NCBI GenBank assembly: GCA_041393535.1
Contig: JAWKJY010000003.1
Span: 248,001-312,000 of the forward strand
Reading direction: 5' to 3'
DNA: 64,000 nt
DNA from: JAWKJY01 sp041393535
GTDB lineage: Bacteria > Actinomycetota > Thermoleophilia > Gaiellales > Gaiellaceae
Below, piece after piece: positions 8,070-16,745 of this stretch. A program made the translations under genes and the position numbers. The notes under the pieces are model-generated. The model made no database searches, was not told where the DNA came from, and saw only the letters and a list, made by a program, of their open reading frames with translations. Each line of letters begins with the position of its first letter. Position 1 is the first letter of the stretch.

Positions 8070-11000
8070 GCGCGACGACCTGCGCGCGATCTGCGTCATC
8101 GGCGCCGGGCCGATCGTGATCGGGCAGGCCTGCGAGTTCGACTACGCGGGCAGCCAGGCGCTCAAGGTGCTGCGCGCCGAGGGCTACCGGACGATCGTCG
8201 TCAACTCGAACCCGGCGACGATCATGACCGACCCGGGCTTCGCCGACCGCACGTACCTCGAGCCGCTCGACGTCGAGGGCGTCGCCGGCGTGCTCGAGCG
8301 GGAGCGGCCCGACGCGCTGCTGCCGACGCTCGGCGGGCAGACGGCGCTCAACCTCGCGCGCTCGCTCTCCGGCGAGGGCATCCTCGACGACCTCGGGATC
8401 GAGCTGATCGGCGCGTCGCTCGACGCGATCGTCCGCGCCGAGGACCGCCAGGAGTTCCGCGACACGATGCAGGCGATCGGCCTGCGCGTCCCCGCCTCGA
8501 CGATCGTCACGTCGGTCGACGCGCTGCCGCCCGGGCTCTCGTTCCCGGTCATCCTGCGGCCCGCGTTCACGCTCGGCGGGCACGGCGGCGGGATCGCGCG
8601 CTCCGCGGACGAGCTCGCGACGATGCTCGAGCGCGCGCTCGCGGAGAGCCCCGTCGGTCAGGTGCTCGTCGAGGAGTCGCTGCTGGGCTGGGACGAGTTC
8701 GAGCTCGAGGTGATCCGCGACCGCGTCGACAACGTCGTCGTCGTCTGCTCGATCGAGAACCTCGACCCGATGGGCGTCCACACCGGCGACTCGGTCACGG
8801 TCGCGCCCCAGATGACGCTCCCCGACGAGGCCTTCCAGGAGCTGCGCGACGCGGCCGCGGCGGTGATCCGGGCGGTCGGGGTCGAGACCGGGGGCTCGAA
8901 CGTCCAGTTCGCGCGCAGCCGCGAGACCGGCGAGATCCGCGTGATCGAGATGAACCCGCGCGTCTCCCGCTCGTCGGCGCTCGCCTCGAAGGCGACCGGC
9001 TACCCGATCGCGAAGGTCGCCGCGAAGCTCGCCGTCGGCTACACGCTCGACGAGATCCCGAACGACCTGACGCGGACGACGCCCGCGAGCTTCGAGCCGA
9101 CGCTCGACTACGTCGTCGTCAAGGCGCCGCGCTTCGCGTTCGAGAAGTTCCCCGGCGCCGACCACGCGCTCGGGACGCAGATGAAGTCGGTCGGCGAGGC
9201 GATGGGGATCGGGCGGACGTTCTCCGAGGCGTTCCTCAAGGCCCTGCGCTCGCGCGAGCTCGGCCCGGGCGTGCCGACGCCGTGGGCGACGCTCGACGAC
9301 GTCCCGGTCGGCGTCCACCCGTGGTTCCGCGAGCAGCTCGACCGCGCGCGGGCGCTGCTCGGATCGGTGCGCTCGCTCGCCGAGCTCGACGACGACGTCC
9401 TGCTGCGGCTGAAGCGCGAGGGCTGGTCGGACGCCGAGATCGGCGCCGCGCTCGGCGAGTCCGAGCAGACGATCCGCCTGGCCCGCTGGGCCGCGGGCGT
9501 CCGCCCGGCCTACCGGCGCGTCGACTCGTGCGCCGCCGAGGTCGAGGCCGCGTCGAACTACCTCTACTCCACGTGGGGCGAGGCGGACGAGGCGCTGCCC
9601 GCCGGCGAGCGCCCGCGCGTCGTCGTCCTCGGCGCCGGCCCGAACCGGATCGGCCAGGGGATCGAGTTCGACTACTGCTGCGTCCACGCGGCGCGGACGT
9701 TCGGCGAGCTCGGCTACGAGACCGTGATGGTGAACTGCAACCCGGAGACCGTCTCGACCGACTACGACACGTCCGACCGGCTCTACTTCGAGCCGCTCGG
9801 GGTCGAGGAGGTGCTCGAGGTCTGCGCGCGCGAGCTGGCCGGCGCGCCCGGCGGCGGCGTCGTGATCCAGTTCGGCGGGCAGACGCCGCTGCGCCTCGCC
9901 CGGGCGATCGAGGAGGCGGGCTTCCGGATCCTCGGGACGCCGTTCGAGGCCGTCGACCTGGCCGAGGACCGCGAGCGCTTCGGCGCGCTCTGCGGCGAGG
10001 TCGGGATCGCCGTCCCGCCCTGGGAGATGGCGACCGGCCCGGTGCAGGCGGTCGAGGCGGCCGACCGGATCGGCTACCCGGTGCTCGTGCGGCCGAGCTA
10101 CGTGCTCGGCGGGCGCGACATGCGCGTCTGCGACGACTGGGAGCAGGTCGTCTCGGGCGTCCAGGCCGGCGCGCGCGTGCTCGTCGACCGCTACCTCGAG
10201 GGGGCGCTCGAGATCGACGTCGACGCGCTCTGCGACGGCGAGGAGACCTACGTCGCGGCGGTCATGCAGCACGTCGAGGAGGCGGGCGTCCACTCCGGCG
10301 ACTCCTCCTGCGTGCTGCCGCCGCAGTCGCTGACCGGAGAGGAGCTGCACGCGATCCGCGAGACGGTGCGCGTGCTCGCCCCCGCGCTCGGCGTCGTCGG
10401 CCTGCTCAACGTCCAGCTCGCGCTGCTCGAGGGGCGCCTCTACGTGCTCGAGGCGAACCCGCGCGCGTCCCGGACGGTGCCCTTCGCGAGCAAGGCGATC
10501 GGCGTCAACCTCGTCGAGGCGGCCTGCCGGCTCGCGCACGGCGAGCGGCTCGCAGACCTGTCCCTGCCGCCCGAGGGGACGGCGAGCGGGGTCAGCGTCA
10601 AGGCGTCGGTCTTCCCGTTCGCGCGCTTCCCCGGCTGCGACCCCGTGCTCGGCCCGGAGATGCGCTCGACCGGCGAGGTGATGGCGAGCGCGGCCGACAT
10701 GGCGACCGCGTTCGCGAAGGCCGAGCGCGCCGCCGGGCGCCCGCTGCCGACCCGCGGCACGGCCTTCCTGTCGGTGCGCGACGAGGACAAGCCGGCCGCC
10801 TGCGAGCTCGGCCGGCGCCTCTCGGCCGTCGGCTTCGCGCTGCGCGCGACGACGGGGACGGCCTACGCGCTCGCCTCGGCCGGCGTTCCGGTCGAGCGCG
10901 TGCGCAAGGTGAGCGAGCCCGGCACCGGCCCGACGGTCGTCGACCTGATCCGGCGCGGGCACTGCGACCTCGTCGTCAACAGCCCGGCCGGTCTCGGGGC

Positions 11001-11160
11001 GCGCGCCGACGGGGCGCAGATCCGGCAGGCGGCGCTCGTCGCCCGCGTGCCGTGCGTGACGACCCTGGCAGGGGCCTCGGCGTGCGTCGAGGCGATCGAG
11101 CGAGCGGGAAGCGAGGTGGCGGTGTCGCTGCAGGAGCGCGCGGCGAGGATGACGGCGTGA
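8062..11160 (+). CDS. carB: carbamoyl-phosphate synthase large subunit
   Basis: 1032 residues. It makes carbamoyl phosphate from bicarbonate, ammonia and two ATP. Two ATP-grasp halves are seen: the first begins V-I-G-A-G-P-I-V-I-G-Q, the second V-L-G-A-G-P-N-R-I-G-Q-G near residue 520. A helical oligomerisation domain lies between (about 400-500), and an MGS-like allosteric domain closes the protein (about 905-1020, with V-R-K-V-S-E-P). The MGS domain is the usual site of UMP/ornithine control, so enzyme-level feedback may add to PyrR control. Somewhat shorter than the typical 1070-1100. The GTG start overlaps carA by 8 bases. Confidence 0.95.
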   Translation: MPRRDDLRAICVIGAGPIVIGQACEFDYAGSQALKVLRAEGYRTIVVNSNPATIMTDPGFADRTYLEPLDVEGVAGVLERERPDALLPTLGGQTALNLARSLSGEGILDDLGIELIGASLDAIVRAEDRQEFRDTMQAIGLRVPASTIVTSVDALPPGLSFPVILRPAFTLGGHGGGIARSADELATMLERALAESPVGQVLVEESLLGWDEFELEVIRDRVDNVVVVCSIENLDPMGVHTGDSVTVAPQMTLPDEAFQELRDAAAAVIRAVGVETGGSNVQFARSRETGEIRVIEMNPRVSRSSALASKATGYPIAKVAAKLAVGYTLDEIPNDLTRTTPASFEPTLDYVVVKAPRFAFEKFPGADHALGTQMKSVGEAMGIGRTFSEAFLKALRSRELGPGVPTPWATLDDVPVGVHPWFREQLDRARALLGSVRSLAELDDDVLLRLKREGWSDAEIGAALGESEQTIRLARWAAGVRPAYRRVDSCAAEVEAASNYLYSTWGEADEALPAGERPRVVVLGAGPNRIGQGIEFDYCCVHAARTFGELGYETVMVNCNPETVSTDYDTSDRLYFEPLGVEEVLEVCARELAGAPGGGVVIQFGGQTPLRLARAIEEAGFRILGTPFEAVDLAEDRERFGALCGEVGIAVPPWEMATGPVQAVEAADRIGYPVLVRPSYVLGGRDMRVCDDWEQVVSGVQAGARVLVDRYLEGALEIDVDALCDGEETYVAAVMQHVEEAGVHSGDSSCVLPPQSLTGEELHAIRETVRVLAPALGVVGLLNVQLALLEGRLYVLEANPRASRTVPFASKAIGVNLVEAACRLAHGERLADLSLPPEGTASGVSVKASVFPFARFPGCDPVLGPEMRSTGEVMASAADMATAFAKAERAAGRPLPTRGTAFLSVRDEDKPAACELGRRLSAVGFALRATTGTAYALASAGVPVERVRKVSEPGTGPTVVDLIRRGHCDLVVNSPAGLGARADGAQIRQAALVARVPCVTTLAGASACVEAIERAGSEVAVSLQERAARMTA

Positions 11161-11870
11161 GCGCGCGGCGGTCGTCGCTGCTCGTCGTCGGGCGGGAGGC
11201 CGTCGGCCCCTACGCGCTGCTGCGCGTCGGCCGTGACGGGATCGACCCCGGCGTCCCCGGCCAGTTCTTCATGCTCCAGCCGCCCGGCCGCGTGCTGCCG
11301 CGCCCGATGAGCCTGTGCCTCGCGCCGACGGGTGAGCTCGCGTTCCTGATCGACCCGATCGGCCCTGGGACGCGCGCGCTCGCCGAGCTCGAGCCGGGCG
11401 ACCGCGTCACGGTCTTCGGCCCGCTCGGGAACGGCTGGCCGCTCGCTGCCGCCCGCCCCGTCCTCGTGGGCGGCGGGATCGGCGTCGCGCCGCTCCCGTA
11501 CCTCGCGGAGCAGCTTCCCGGCGCGCCCGTCGTGCTCGGCTTCCGCACCGCGCACCAGGCCGAGGCGGCGGCGCTCCTGCCGGGCGCCGAGGTGGTGCTC
11601 GAGCCGACGTACGTCACGGAGCCGCTGGCCGCGCTGCTCGCCGACGACCCCGCGCTCGTCCCGCTCGCCTGCGGGCCCGAGCCGATGCTCGAGGCGGTCG
11701 CCCGCCTCGCGCCGCACGCCCGGCTCGCCTGGGAGGCGCCGATGGCGTGCGGCTACGGCGCCTGCTTCGGCTGCGCGGTCGAGATCGACGGCGTGCTCAA
11801 GCGGCTCTGCGTCGAGGGGCCGGTGCTCGAGGGGACGCGCGTGTGCGCGGGGGCGGAGGTGGCGGCTTGA
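11157..11870 (+). CDS. pyrK: dihydroorotate dehydrogenase electron-transfer subunit
   Basis: 237 residues, an FAD/[2Fe-2S] subunit that passes electrons from PyrD to NAD+. The FAD domain shows R-P-M-S-L-C, the NAD domain V-G-G-G-I-G-V-A-P-L and A-C-G-P-E-P-M-L, and the C-terminal cluster has the PyrK cysteine spacing C-G-Y-G-A-C-F-G-C followed by a distal R-L-C. Its place between carB and a class 1B pyrD confirms the identity. The GTG start overlaps carB (GTGA) and the stop overlaps pyrD (TTGA). Confidence 0.92.
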   Translation: MSARRSSLLVVGREAVGPYALLRVGRDGIDPGVPGQFFMLQPPGRVLPRPMSLCLAPTGELAFLIDPIGPGTRALAELEPGDRVTVFGPLGNGWPLAAARPVLVGGGIGVAPLPYLAEQLPGAPVVLGFRTAHQAEAAALLPGAEVVLEPTYVTEPLAALLADDPALVPLACGPEPMLEAVARLAPHARLAWEAPMACGYGACFGCAVEIDGVLKRLCVEGPVLEGTRVCAGAEVAA

Positions 11871-12748
11871 GGCTCCTGAACGCGTCCGGCTGCCTCGACG
11901 CGCTGACCGCGCCCGACGTCGCCCGCTCGCTCGACGCCTTCGTGACGAAGACCGTGACGCCGCTCCCGCGCCAGGGGAACCCGCCCGTCCGGATCGCGGA
12001 GTGCGACCACGCGATGCTGAACTCGATCGGCCTCGCGAACCCGGGCATCGACCGCTTCGTCGACGAGACGCTGCCGACGCTCGCCGGGCTCGGCGTGCCG
12101 CTCTGGGTCTCCGTCGGCGGCTTCTGCGCCGAGGACTACGCGGGCGCCATCGCCCGCCTCGGCGACGCGCCCGGGATCGACGTGATCGAGCTGAACGTCT
12201 CCTGCCCGAACGTTCACGCGCCGTCCGAGAGCGCCTGGGAGATCGTCGCCGCCGCGCGCGCCGCGACGACGCGGCCGCTCTGGGCGAAGCTCTCGCCGGC
12301 CGTCCCGGACGTCGCCTCGGTCGCCGTCGCGGCCGCGGAGGCCGGCGCGGACGGGCTCTCGCTCGTGAACACGATCCGCGGGCTCGCGCTCGACGAGCGG
12401 ACGCTGCGGCCGCGCCTCTCGACCGCGGCCGGCGGCATGTCCGGCCCGGGCCTGCGGCCGATCGCGCTCGCCGCCGTGCACGCCGCCTACGCGGCGACCG
12501 GCCTGCCGATCCTGGGCATGGGCGGCGTCTCCACCGGTCGCCACGTGCTCGAGCTGCTCGCCGTCGGCGCCGCCGACGTCGCGCTCGGGACGGTGCTCTT
12601 CGCCGACCCCTACGCCCCCGCCCGGATCCGCGCCGAGCTGGCCGAGGAGCTCGACCGCGCGGGCCTCGCCCGGCCCGAGGACGCGGTCGGGATCGCGCAC
12701 GCCGCGCCGCCCACACGGGTCGGGCGTGCCGCGGCGGCATCCGCCTGA
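11867..12748 (+). CDS. pyrD: dihydroorotate dehydrogenase, class 1B catalytic subunit
   Basis: 293 residues, an FMN-dependent TIM barrel that oxidises dihydroorotate to orotate together with PyrK. The catalytic Cys lies in E-L-N-V-S-C-P-N-V-H, as expected for the NAD-dependent class 1B. The phosphate-binding end of the barrel is G-M-G-G-V-S-T-G-R. The start is a TTG overlapping the pyrK stop (TTGA), chosen because the protein begins directly with the domain (R-L-L-N-A-S-G-C). Last gene of the operon here: the orotate-to-UMP genes pyrE and pyrF do not follow. Confidence 0.92.
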   Translation: MRLLNASGCLDALTAPDVARSLDAFVTKTVTPLPRQGNPPVRIAECDHAMLNSIGLANPGIDRFVDETLPTLAGLGVPLWVSVGGFCAEDYAGAIARLGDAPGIDVIELNVSCPNVHAPSESAWEIVAAARAATTRPLWAKLSPAVPDVASVAVAAAEAGADGLSLVNTIRGLALDERTLRPRLSTAAGGMSGPGLRPIALAAVHAAYAATGLPILGMGGVSTGRHVLELLAVGAADVALGTVLFADPYAPARIRAELAEELDRAGLARPEDAVGIAHAAPPTRVGRAAAASA

Positions 12749-12820
12749 CCCGCGGAGGGCCGCGAAAAACCCCCGCTCAAGACCCGGTTTCGCCACGACG
12801 TTCCGCGACCGGCCGGTTGC

Positions 12821-12826
12821 TAGAAT
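12821..12826 (+). promoter_or_regulatory. mihF promoter -10
   Basis: TAGAAT lies 10 bases before the GTG of mihF. No clear -35 is seen. The gap from pyrD to mihF (88 bases) and this box suggest that mihF-gmk has its own promoter and a very short or absent leader. Confidence 0.55.
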
Positions 12827-12836
12827 CCCGCCCGCC

Positions 12837-13166
12837 GTGACGACCCCGAAGCCGCAGACCCAGGCTCCGTCCCGCTCGCTCGACCAGCGGATGGAGGCCC
12901 TGCGGCGGGCGAACGACGTCCGCGTGCGGCGGGCCCAGCTGAAGAAGGACCTGAAGTCCGGGCTCGTCCAGATCGAGGACGTGCTCGACGATCCGCCCGA
13001 GTACGTCTCGACGGCGAAGGTCTTCGACATGCTGCTCGCGGTGCCGAAGTTCGGGCGCGTCAAGGCCAACCGGTTCCTCACCCAGTGCCGCATCAGCCAG
13101 TCGAAGACCGTCGGCGGTCTCTCCGACCGGCAGCGTGCGGAGCTGGTCGGACTCCTGCGCCGCTGA
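12837..13166 (+). CDS. mihF: integration host factor, actinobacterial type (mIHF)
   Basis: 109 residues, a basic nucleoid-associated DNA-binding protein of the actinobacterial mIHF family, unrelated to proteobacterial IHF. The Lys/Arg-rich helix (R-R-A-Q-L-K-K-D-L-K-S-G) leads into the S13-like H2TH-type DNA-binding fold with V-P-K-F-G-R-V-K-A-N-R-F-L. The GTG at 12837 puts the start next to the -10 box and gives the usual length. Its position immediately before gmk is the standard actinobacterial order. Confidence 0.92.
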   Translation: MTTPKPQTQAPSRSLDQRMEALRRANDVRVRRAQLKKDLKSGLVQIEDVLDDPPEYVSTAKVFDMLLAVPKFGRVKANRFLTQCRISQSKTVGGLSDRQRAELVGLLRR

Positions 13167-13183
13167 CCGGCGCGCGCCTCCTG

Positions 13184-13726
13184 GTGGTGACGGGCCCGTC
13201 CGGTGCGGGCAAGGGCACGCTGATCCGCGCGCTGCTCGAGCGCGTGCCCGAGCTGCGCGTCGCGATCTCCGCGACCACGAGGCCGCGCCGTCCCGGCGAG
13301 GAGCACGGCCGCGAGTACTGGTTCCAGACGGAGGCCGAGTTCGATCGCCACGTCGAGGCGGGCGACTTCCTCGAGTGGGTGCGCTACGTCTCCGGCCAGC
13401 GCTACGGGACGCTCTGGAGCGAGGTCGACCGGATCATCGGCGCGGGGGAGAGCTGCGTGCTCGAGCTCGAGACGCAGGGGGCGAAGGAGGTCAAGCGCCA
13501 GCGCCCTGACGCGGTCACGATCTTCATCTCGGCTCCGTCCTTCGACGAGCTCGAGCGGCGCCTGACCGACCGTGCGACGGAGAGCGCGGGGGAGATCGGC
13601 GAGCGGCTCGCGCTCGCTCGGCGGCAGATGGACGAGTCGGTGGACTTCGACCACGTCGTCGTCAACGACGACGTCGCGCGCGCGACCGGGGAGCTCGTCG
13701 CGATCGTCCGCGACGGTCACGCCTAG
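13184..13726 (+). CDS. gmk: guanylate kinase
   Basis: About 180 residues, phosphorylates GMP to GDP. The P-loop G-P-S-G-A-G-K-G-T-L comes almost at once, followed by the GMP-binding motif T-T-R-P-R-R-P-G-E-E-H-G-R-E-Y and the lid region, with R-Q-M-D-E-S and F-D-H-V-V-V-N-D-D near the end. The start is uncertain: GTG at 13184 is the first standard codon but trims the first beta strand. A CTG at 13163 overlapping the mihF stop would restore L-T-G-A-R-L-L-V-V and may be the true start. Upstream in-frame residues lie inside mihF and look non-native. Confidence 0.9.
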   Translation: MVTGPSGAGKGTLIRALLERVPELRVAISATTRPRRPGEEHGREYWFQTEAEFDRHVEAGDFLEWVRYVSGQRYGTLWSEVDRIIGAGESCVLELETQGAKEVKRQRPDAVTIFISAPSFDELERRLTDRATESAGEIGERLALARRQMDESVDFDHVVVNDDVARATGELVAIVRDGHA

Positions 13727-13733
13727 CCCGTCC

Positions 13734-13761
13734 CTGGACGCGGGCGCGCGGCAGCTACACT
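13734..13761 (+). promoter_or_regulatory. rpoZ promoter, leaderless type
   Basis: CTGGAC at 13734-13739 and TACACT at 13756-13761 have a 16-base spacer. The rpoZ GTG follows 8 bases after the -10, the same layout as rnz. Confidence 0.6.
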
Positions 13762-13768
13762 GTCGGGC

Positions 13769-13996
13769 GTGAATCAGCCTCGGATCGACAACCTGCTCGA
13801 CAACTCGCAGGGCTCCCGCTACGCCGCGGTCATCATGGCCGCCAAGCGCGCCCGCCAGCTGAACAACTACCACCATCAGCTGGGCGAGGGCACCTTCGAC
13901 GACTACGCTCCGCCGCTCGTCGAGACGCGATCGAAGAACTACCTCACGATCGCGCTCGAGGAGATCGCGCAGAGCAAGATCGTCTACCAGCAGTAG
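13769..13996 (+). CDS. rpoZ: RNA polymerase omega subunit
   Basis: 75 residues. Omega helps fold beta' into the RNA polymerase core. It has the omega signature: an N-terminal I-D-N-L-L-D segment, the helix S-R-Y-A-A-V-I-M-A-A-K-R-A-R-Q-L-N, and K-N-Y-L-T-I-A-L-E-E-I. Short, as in actinobacteria. It starts on a GTG directly behind its own -10 box, and is followed 1 base later by a strong terminator hairpin, so it can be a single-gene transcript. Confidence 0.95.
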   Translation: MNQPRIDNLLDNSQGSRYAAVIMAAKRARQLNNYHHQLGEGTFDDYAPPLVETRSKNYLTIALEEIAQSKIVYQQ

Positions 13997-13997
13997 T

Positions 13998-14033
13998 CTC
14001 GTGGGGGAGAGGCTCGCGCTTCTCCCCCACGAG
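13998..14033 (+). terminator. 16-bp stem terminator hairpin after rpoZ
   Basis: A 16-bp stem (13998-14013 with 14018-14033, one G-T wobble) closed by a TCGC loop. No T-run follows, which is common in GC-rich actinobacteria. The hairpin core and the next 60 or so bases (CCCCTCATCGCGCCAGGCG onward) are closely similar to 35001-35095 after ilvN. Confidence 0.75.
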
Positions 14034-14181
14034 CCCCTCATCGCGCCAGGCGTCGCGCCCTCGGGCCCCCGCCCGGTGCCTTCGTCGGTGCTGTCTCCGC
14101 GAGTGCGTCCGGGTCGGAGGACAGCGAGCTGCCCTCTGCGCACCACGCTCCTCGTGCCTCCGGGACGGCTCCGGCTGCCGG

Positions 14182-14187
14182 TACCGT
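14182..14187 (+). promoter_or_regulatory. -10 box of sugar dehydrogenase gene
   Basis: TACCGT ends 7 bases before the ATG at 14195, fitting the leaderless pattern and favouring that ATG over the GTG at 14186, which overlaps the box. Confidence 0.45.
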
Positions 14188-14194
14188 GATCGCG

Positions 14195-15529
14195 ATGGCT
14201 CGCGTGGGGGGACTGGTCGTGCTGCTCGCCGCGCTCGCGCTCGGACTGGCCGCGTGCTCGGGCGACGAGACGGCGCCGGCGCCGGCCGAGCCCTCGCCGC
14301 CCGCCTCCGCCCCCGAGCCGGCGCCGCCGCCCGCGGAGCCGTCGACGGGTGACGGCGGGCTGCCCGTCGACACCGGCGAGGCGCCGCTCGCGCCGACCGC
14401 GCCCGAGCCCGTGCCGACCGAGCCGACGAGCACCGGGCAGGCGGCCCCGGAGGAGCCGGCGCCCGCCCCGGCGGGCGAGCCGCGGCTCGAGGTCGCGGCC
14501 GAGGGGCTGTCGCAGCCCGTGCTGCTCGCCTCGCCGCCGGACGACCCGCGGCGGTTCGTCGTCGAGCAGACGGGGACGATCCGCCTCCTGGCCGAGGACG
14601 GTTCGGTGGGCCGGGCGATCCTCGACGTCTCCGACCGGATCTCGAGCGGGAGCGAGCAGGGCCTGCTCGGGCTCGCGTTCGACCCGGGCTTCGCGGACAA
14701 CGGCCGCCTCTACGTGGACTTCACCGACGCCGACGGGGACACGCAAGTCGTCCGCTACGTGCTCGAGGGAGACGGGCCGGTCGATCCCGACGCCGGCGAG
14801 GGCCTGCTGACGATCGAGCAGCCGTACCCGAACCACAACGGCGGGCACCTCGCCTTCGGGCCGGACGGCTTCCTCTACGTCGGCACCGGCGACGGCGGCT
14901 CGGGCGGCGACCCGGAGAACCGGGGGCAGGACCCGGACACGCTGCTCGGCAAGCTCCTGCGGCTCGACGTCTCCGGGGAGGCCGGCTACGCCGTCCCGCC
15001 GGACAACCCGTTCGCGGACGGTGCTGGCGGAAGGCCCGAGATCTGGGCGCTCGGCCTGCGCAACCCTTGGCGCTTCTCGTTCGACGGCGGGACCGGCGAC
15101 CTCTGGATCGGCGACGTCGGCCAGAACGCGGTCGAGGAGATCGACCGGGTCGAGGGCGCTGGGCCGCCCGGCGCGAACTACGGCTGGCGCGTCTTCGAGG
15201 GGCGCTCGCGCTTCGACGAGGGCGCGGACGAGCCCGCCGGCTACGTCCCGCCGGTCTTCGCCTACTCGCACGACCTCGGCTGCTCGGTCACCGGCGGCGT
15301 GGTCGTGCGCGACCCGGCCGTCCCGGCCCTCGCCGGGAGGTACCTGTTCGGCGACTACTGCACCGGCACGCTCTGGGCGATCGACGCCGCGCGACCGAGG
15401 GGCGGCGCCGAGGACGTGACCGACGCGCTGGGCGGCCCGCTCGACGGCCTGACGTCGTTCGGCGTCGACTCGACCGGCGCCGTCTACCTCCTCCAGGCGA
15501 GCGGGACGATCCTGCGGCTCGTCCAGTAG
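14195..15529 (+). CDS. glucose/sorbosone dehydrogenase-family lipoprotein
   Basis: About 444 residues. A lipoprotein signal peptide ends at L-A-A-C (Cys near residue 21), then a Pro/Ala/Glu-rich linker of about 70 residues, then a six-bladed beta-propeller of the GSDH type (soluble PQQ-type sugar dehydrogenase family, Pfam GSDH). Hallmarks: S-E-Q-G-L-L-G-L-A-F, P-N-H-N-G-G, T-G-D-G-G, L-G-K-L-L-R-L-D, G-L-R-N-P-W-R-F-S-F-D and I-G-D-V-G-Q. It should sit on the outer face of the membrane. The natural substrate is unknown, and such proteins are not always true PQQ enzymes. A paralogue lies at 21754-22824. Confidence 0.85.
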   Translation: MARVGGLVVLLAALALGLAACSGDETAPAPAEPSPPASAPEPAPPPAEPSTGDGGLPVDTGEAPLAPTAPEPVPTEPTSTGQAAPEEPAPAPAGEPRLEVAAEGLSQPVLLASPPDDPRRFVVEQTGTIRLLAEDGSVGRAILDVSDRISSGSEQGLLGLAFDPGFADNGRLYVDFTDADGDTQVVRYVLEGDGPVDPDAGEGLLTIEQPYPNHNGGHLAFGPDGFLYVGTGDGGSGGDPENRGQDPDTLLGKLLRLDVSGEAGYAVPPDNPFADGAGGRPEIWALGLRNPWRFSFDGGTGDLWIGDVGQNAVEEIDRVEGAGPPGANYGWRVFEGRSRFDEGADEPAGYVPPVFAYSHDLGCSVTGGVVVRDPAVPALAGRYLFGDYCTGTLWAIDAARPRGGAEDVTDALGGPLDGLTSFGVDSTGAVYLLQASGTILRLVQ

Positions 15530-15567
15530 GCCCGTCCGTGCCGCTCCGGTGGTCGGAGGGCGTCGCG

Positions 15568-15573
15568 TACGAT
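15568..15573 (+). promoter_or_regulatory. coaBC -10 box
   Basis: TACGAT 11 bases before the coaBC ATG. No ribosome binding site lies between them (GGGCTGACCCT), so a very short leader is likely. Confidence 0.45.
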
Positions 15574-15584
15574 GGGCTGACCCT

Positions 15585-16745
15585 ATGCCACGGGTCATCC
15601 TCGGGGTCACAGGCGGGATCGCGGCGTACAAGGCGTGCGAGCTGCTGCGCCTGCTCGTCCAGGACGGGCACGAGGTCACGCCGGTGCTCACGGACGAGGC
15701 CGACGCGTTCGTCGCTCGCCGCACCTTCGCGGCGCTCGCGCGCCGCGAGTCGCCCGACGAGCTGTACCCGCACCTGACGCGGGCCGACCTGCTCGTCGTC
15801 GCGCCGCTCTCGGCGAACACGCTGGCCAAGCTCGCGAACGGCCTCGCCGACAACGTCCTGACGCAGCTCGCGCTCGCGTTCGCCGGGCCCGTGCTGCTCG
15901 CGCCCGCGATGAACACGCGGATGTGGGAGCACCCGGCCACGCAGGCGAACCTCGCCACCCTCGTCGCGCGCGGCGCGCACGTGGTCGGCCCGGAGGTCGG
16001 CGAGCTCGCCGAGGGCGAGGTCGGCGCCGGCCGGATGAGCGAGCCGGAGGCGATCCACGCGCGCGTCCGCGAGCTGCTCGCGGCCGGCGGCGCGCTCGCC
16101 GGGCGGACGGTGCTCGTCACGGCGGGCGGCACGCGGGAGCCGATCGACGCGGTGCGCTTCGTCGGCAACCGGTCGAGCGGCCGGATGGGCGCCGCGCTCG
16201 CACGCCAGGCGGCGCTGCGCGGCGCCGAGGTGACGCTGCTCGCGTCGAACCTCGCGGTCGAGCCGCCCGCCGGCGTCGAGGTCGTCCAGGCGCCGACCGC
16301 GGCCGACCTCGCCCGCGAGACCTTCGCCCGCGCCCCCGGGGCCGACCTCGTCCTGATGGCCGCGGCGGTCGCCGACTACCGGCCGGCGACGACGCGGGAG
16401 GACAAGCGCAAGAAGGGCGACGCGCGCTGGACGATCGAGCTCGAGGCGACGCAGGACATCCTCGCCGAGCTCGGGCGCAGCCGCCGCGACGGGCAGGTGC
16501 TCGTCGGCTTCGCCGCGGACGTGGGCGAGCCGGGGCTCGAGGACGCGCGGCGCAAGCTCGAGCGCAAGGCGGTGAACCTGATCGTCTTCAACGACGTATC
16601 CAGGAAGGACATCGGCTTCGAGGCGGGAGACAACGAGGTGACGATCATCGGGCACGACTGCGAGCGCACGGTGGCGAAGGCCGGCAAGGACGCGGTCGCG
16701 GCCGCGATCCTCGACGAGGCGACGGCGATCCTGGAGCGGGCATGA
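15585..16745 (+). CDS. coaBC: bifunctional phosphopantothenoylcysteine synthetase/decarboxylase
   Basis: 386 residues. Two consecutive steps of coenzyme A synthesis. The N-terminal flavoprotein (CoaC, about 1-190) begins I-L-G-V-T-G-G-I-A-A-Y-K and has the active-site His in L-Y-P-H-L-T and P-A-M-N-T-R-M-W as substrate-binding motif. The C-terminal CoaB domain has V-T-A-G-G-T-R-E-P-I-D, the dimer motif N-R-S-S-G-R-M-G and N-D-V-S-R-K-D-I-G-F. The ATG at 15585 begins exactly at the first beta strand. Its stop overlaps the next ATG (ATGA). Confidence 0.95.
   Translation: MPRVILGVTGGIAAYKACELLRLLVQDGHEVTPVLTDEADAFVARRTFAALARRESPDELYPHLTRADLLVVAPLSANTLAKLANGLADNVLTQLALAFAGPVLLAPAMNTRMWEHPATQANLATLVARGAHVVGPEVGELAEGEVGAGRMSEPEAIHARVRELLAAGGALAGRTVLVTAGGTREPIDAVRFVGNRSSGRMGAALARQAALRGAEVTLLASNLAVEPPAGVEVVQAPTAADLARETFARAPGADLVLMAAAVADYRPATTREDKRKKGDARWTIELEATQDILAELGRSRRDGQVLVGFAADVGEPGLEDARRKLERKAVNLIVFNDVSRKDIGFEAGDNEVTIIGHDCERTVAKAGKDAVAAAILDEATAILERA

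Noticed and set aside
7339..16168. Very long open frames antisense to carAB, pyrD, coaBC and the sugar dehydrogenase gene (some over 1000 codons)
   Set aside because: They arise because high GC at third positions removes stop codons on the opposite strand. Their translations are Arg/Ala/Asp-rich without any domain, and they oppose clearly real genes.
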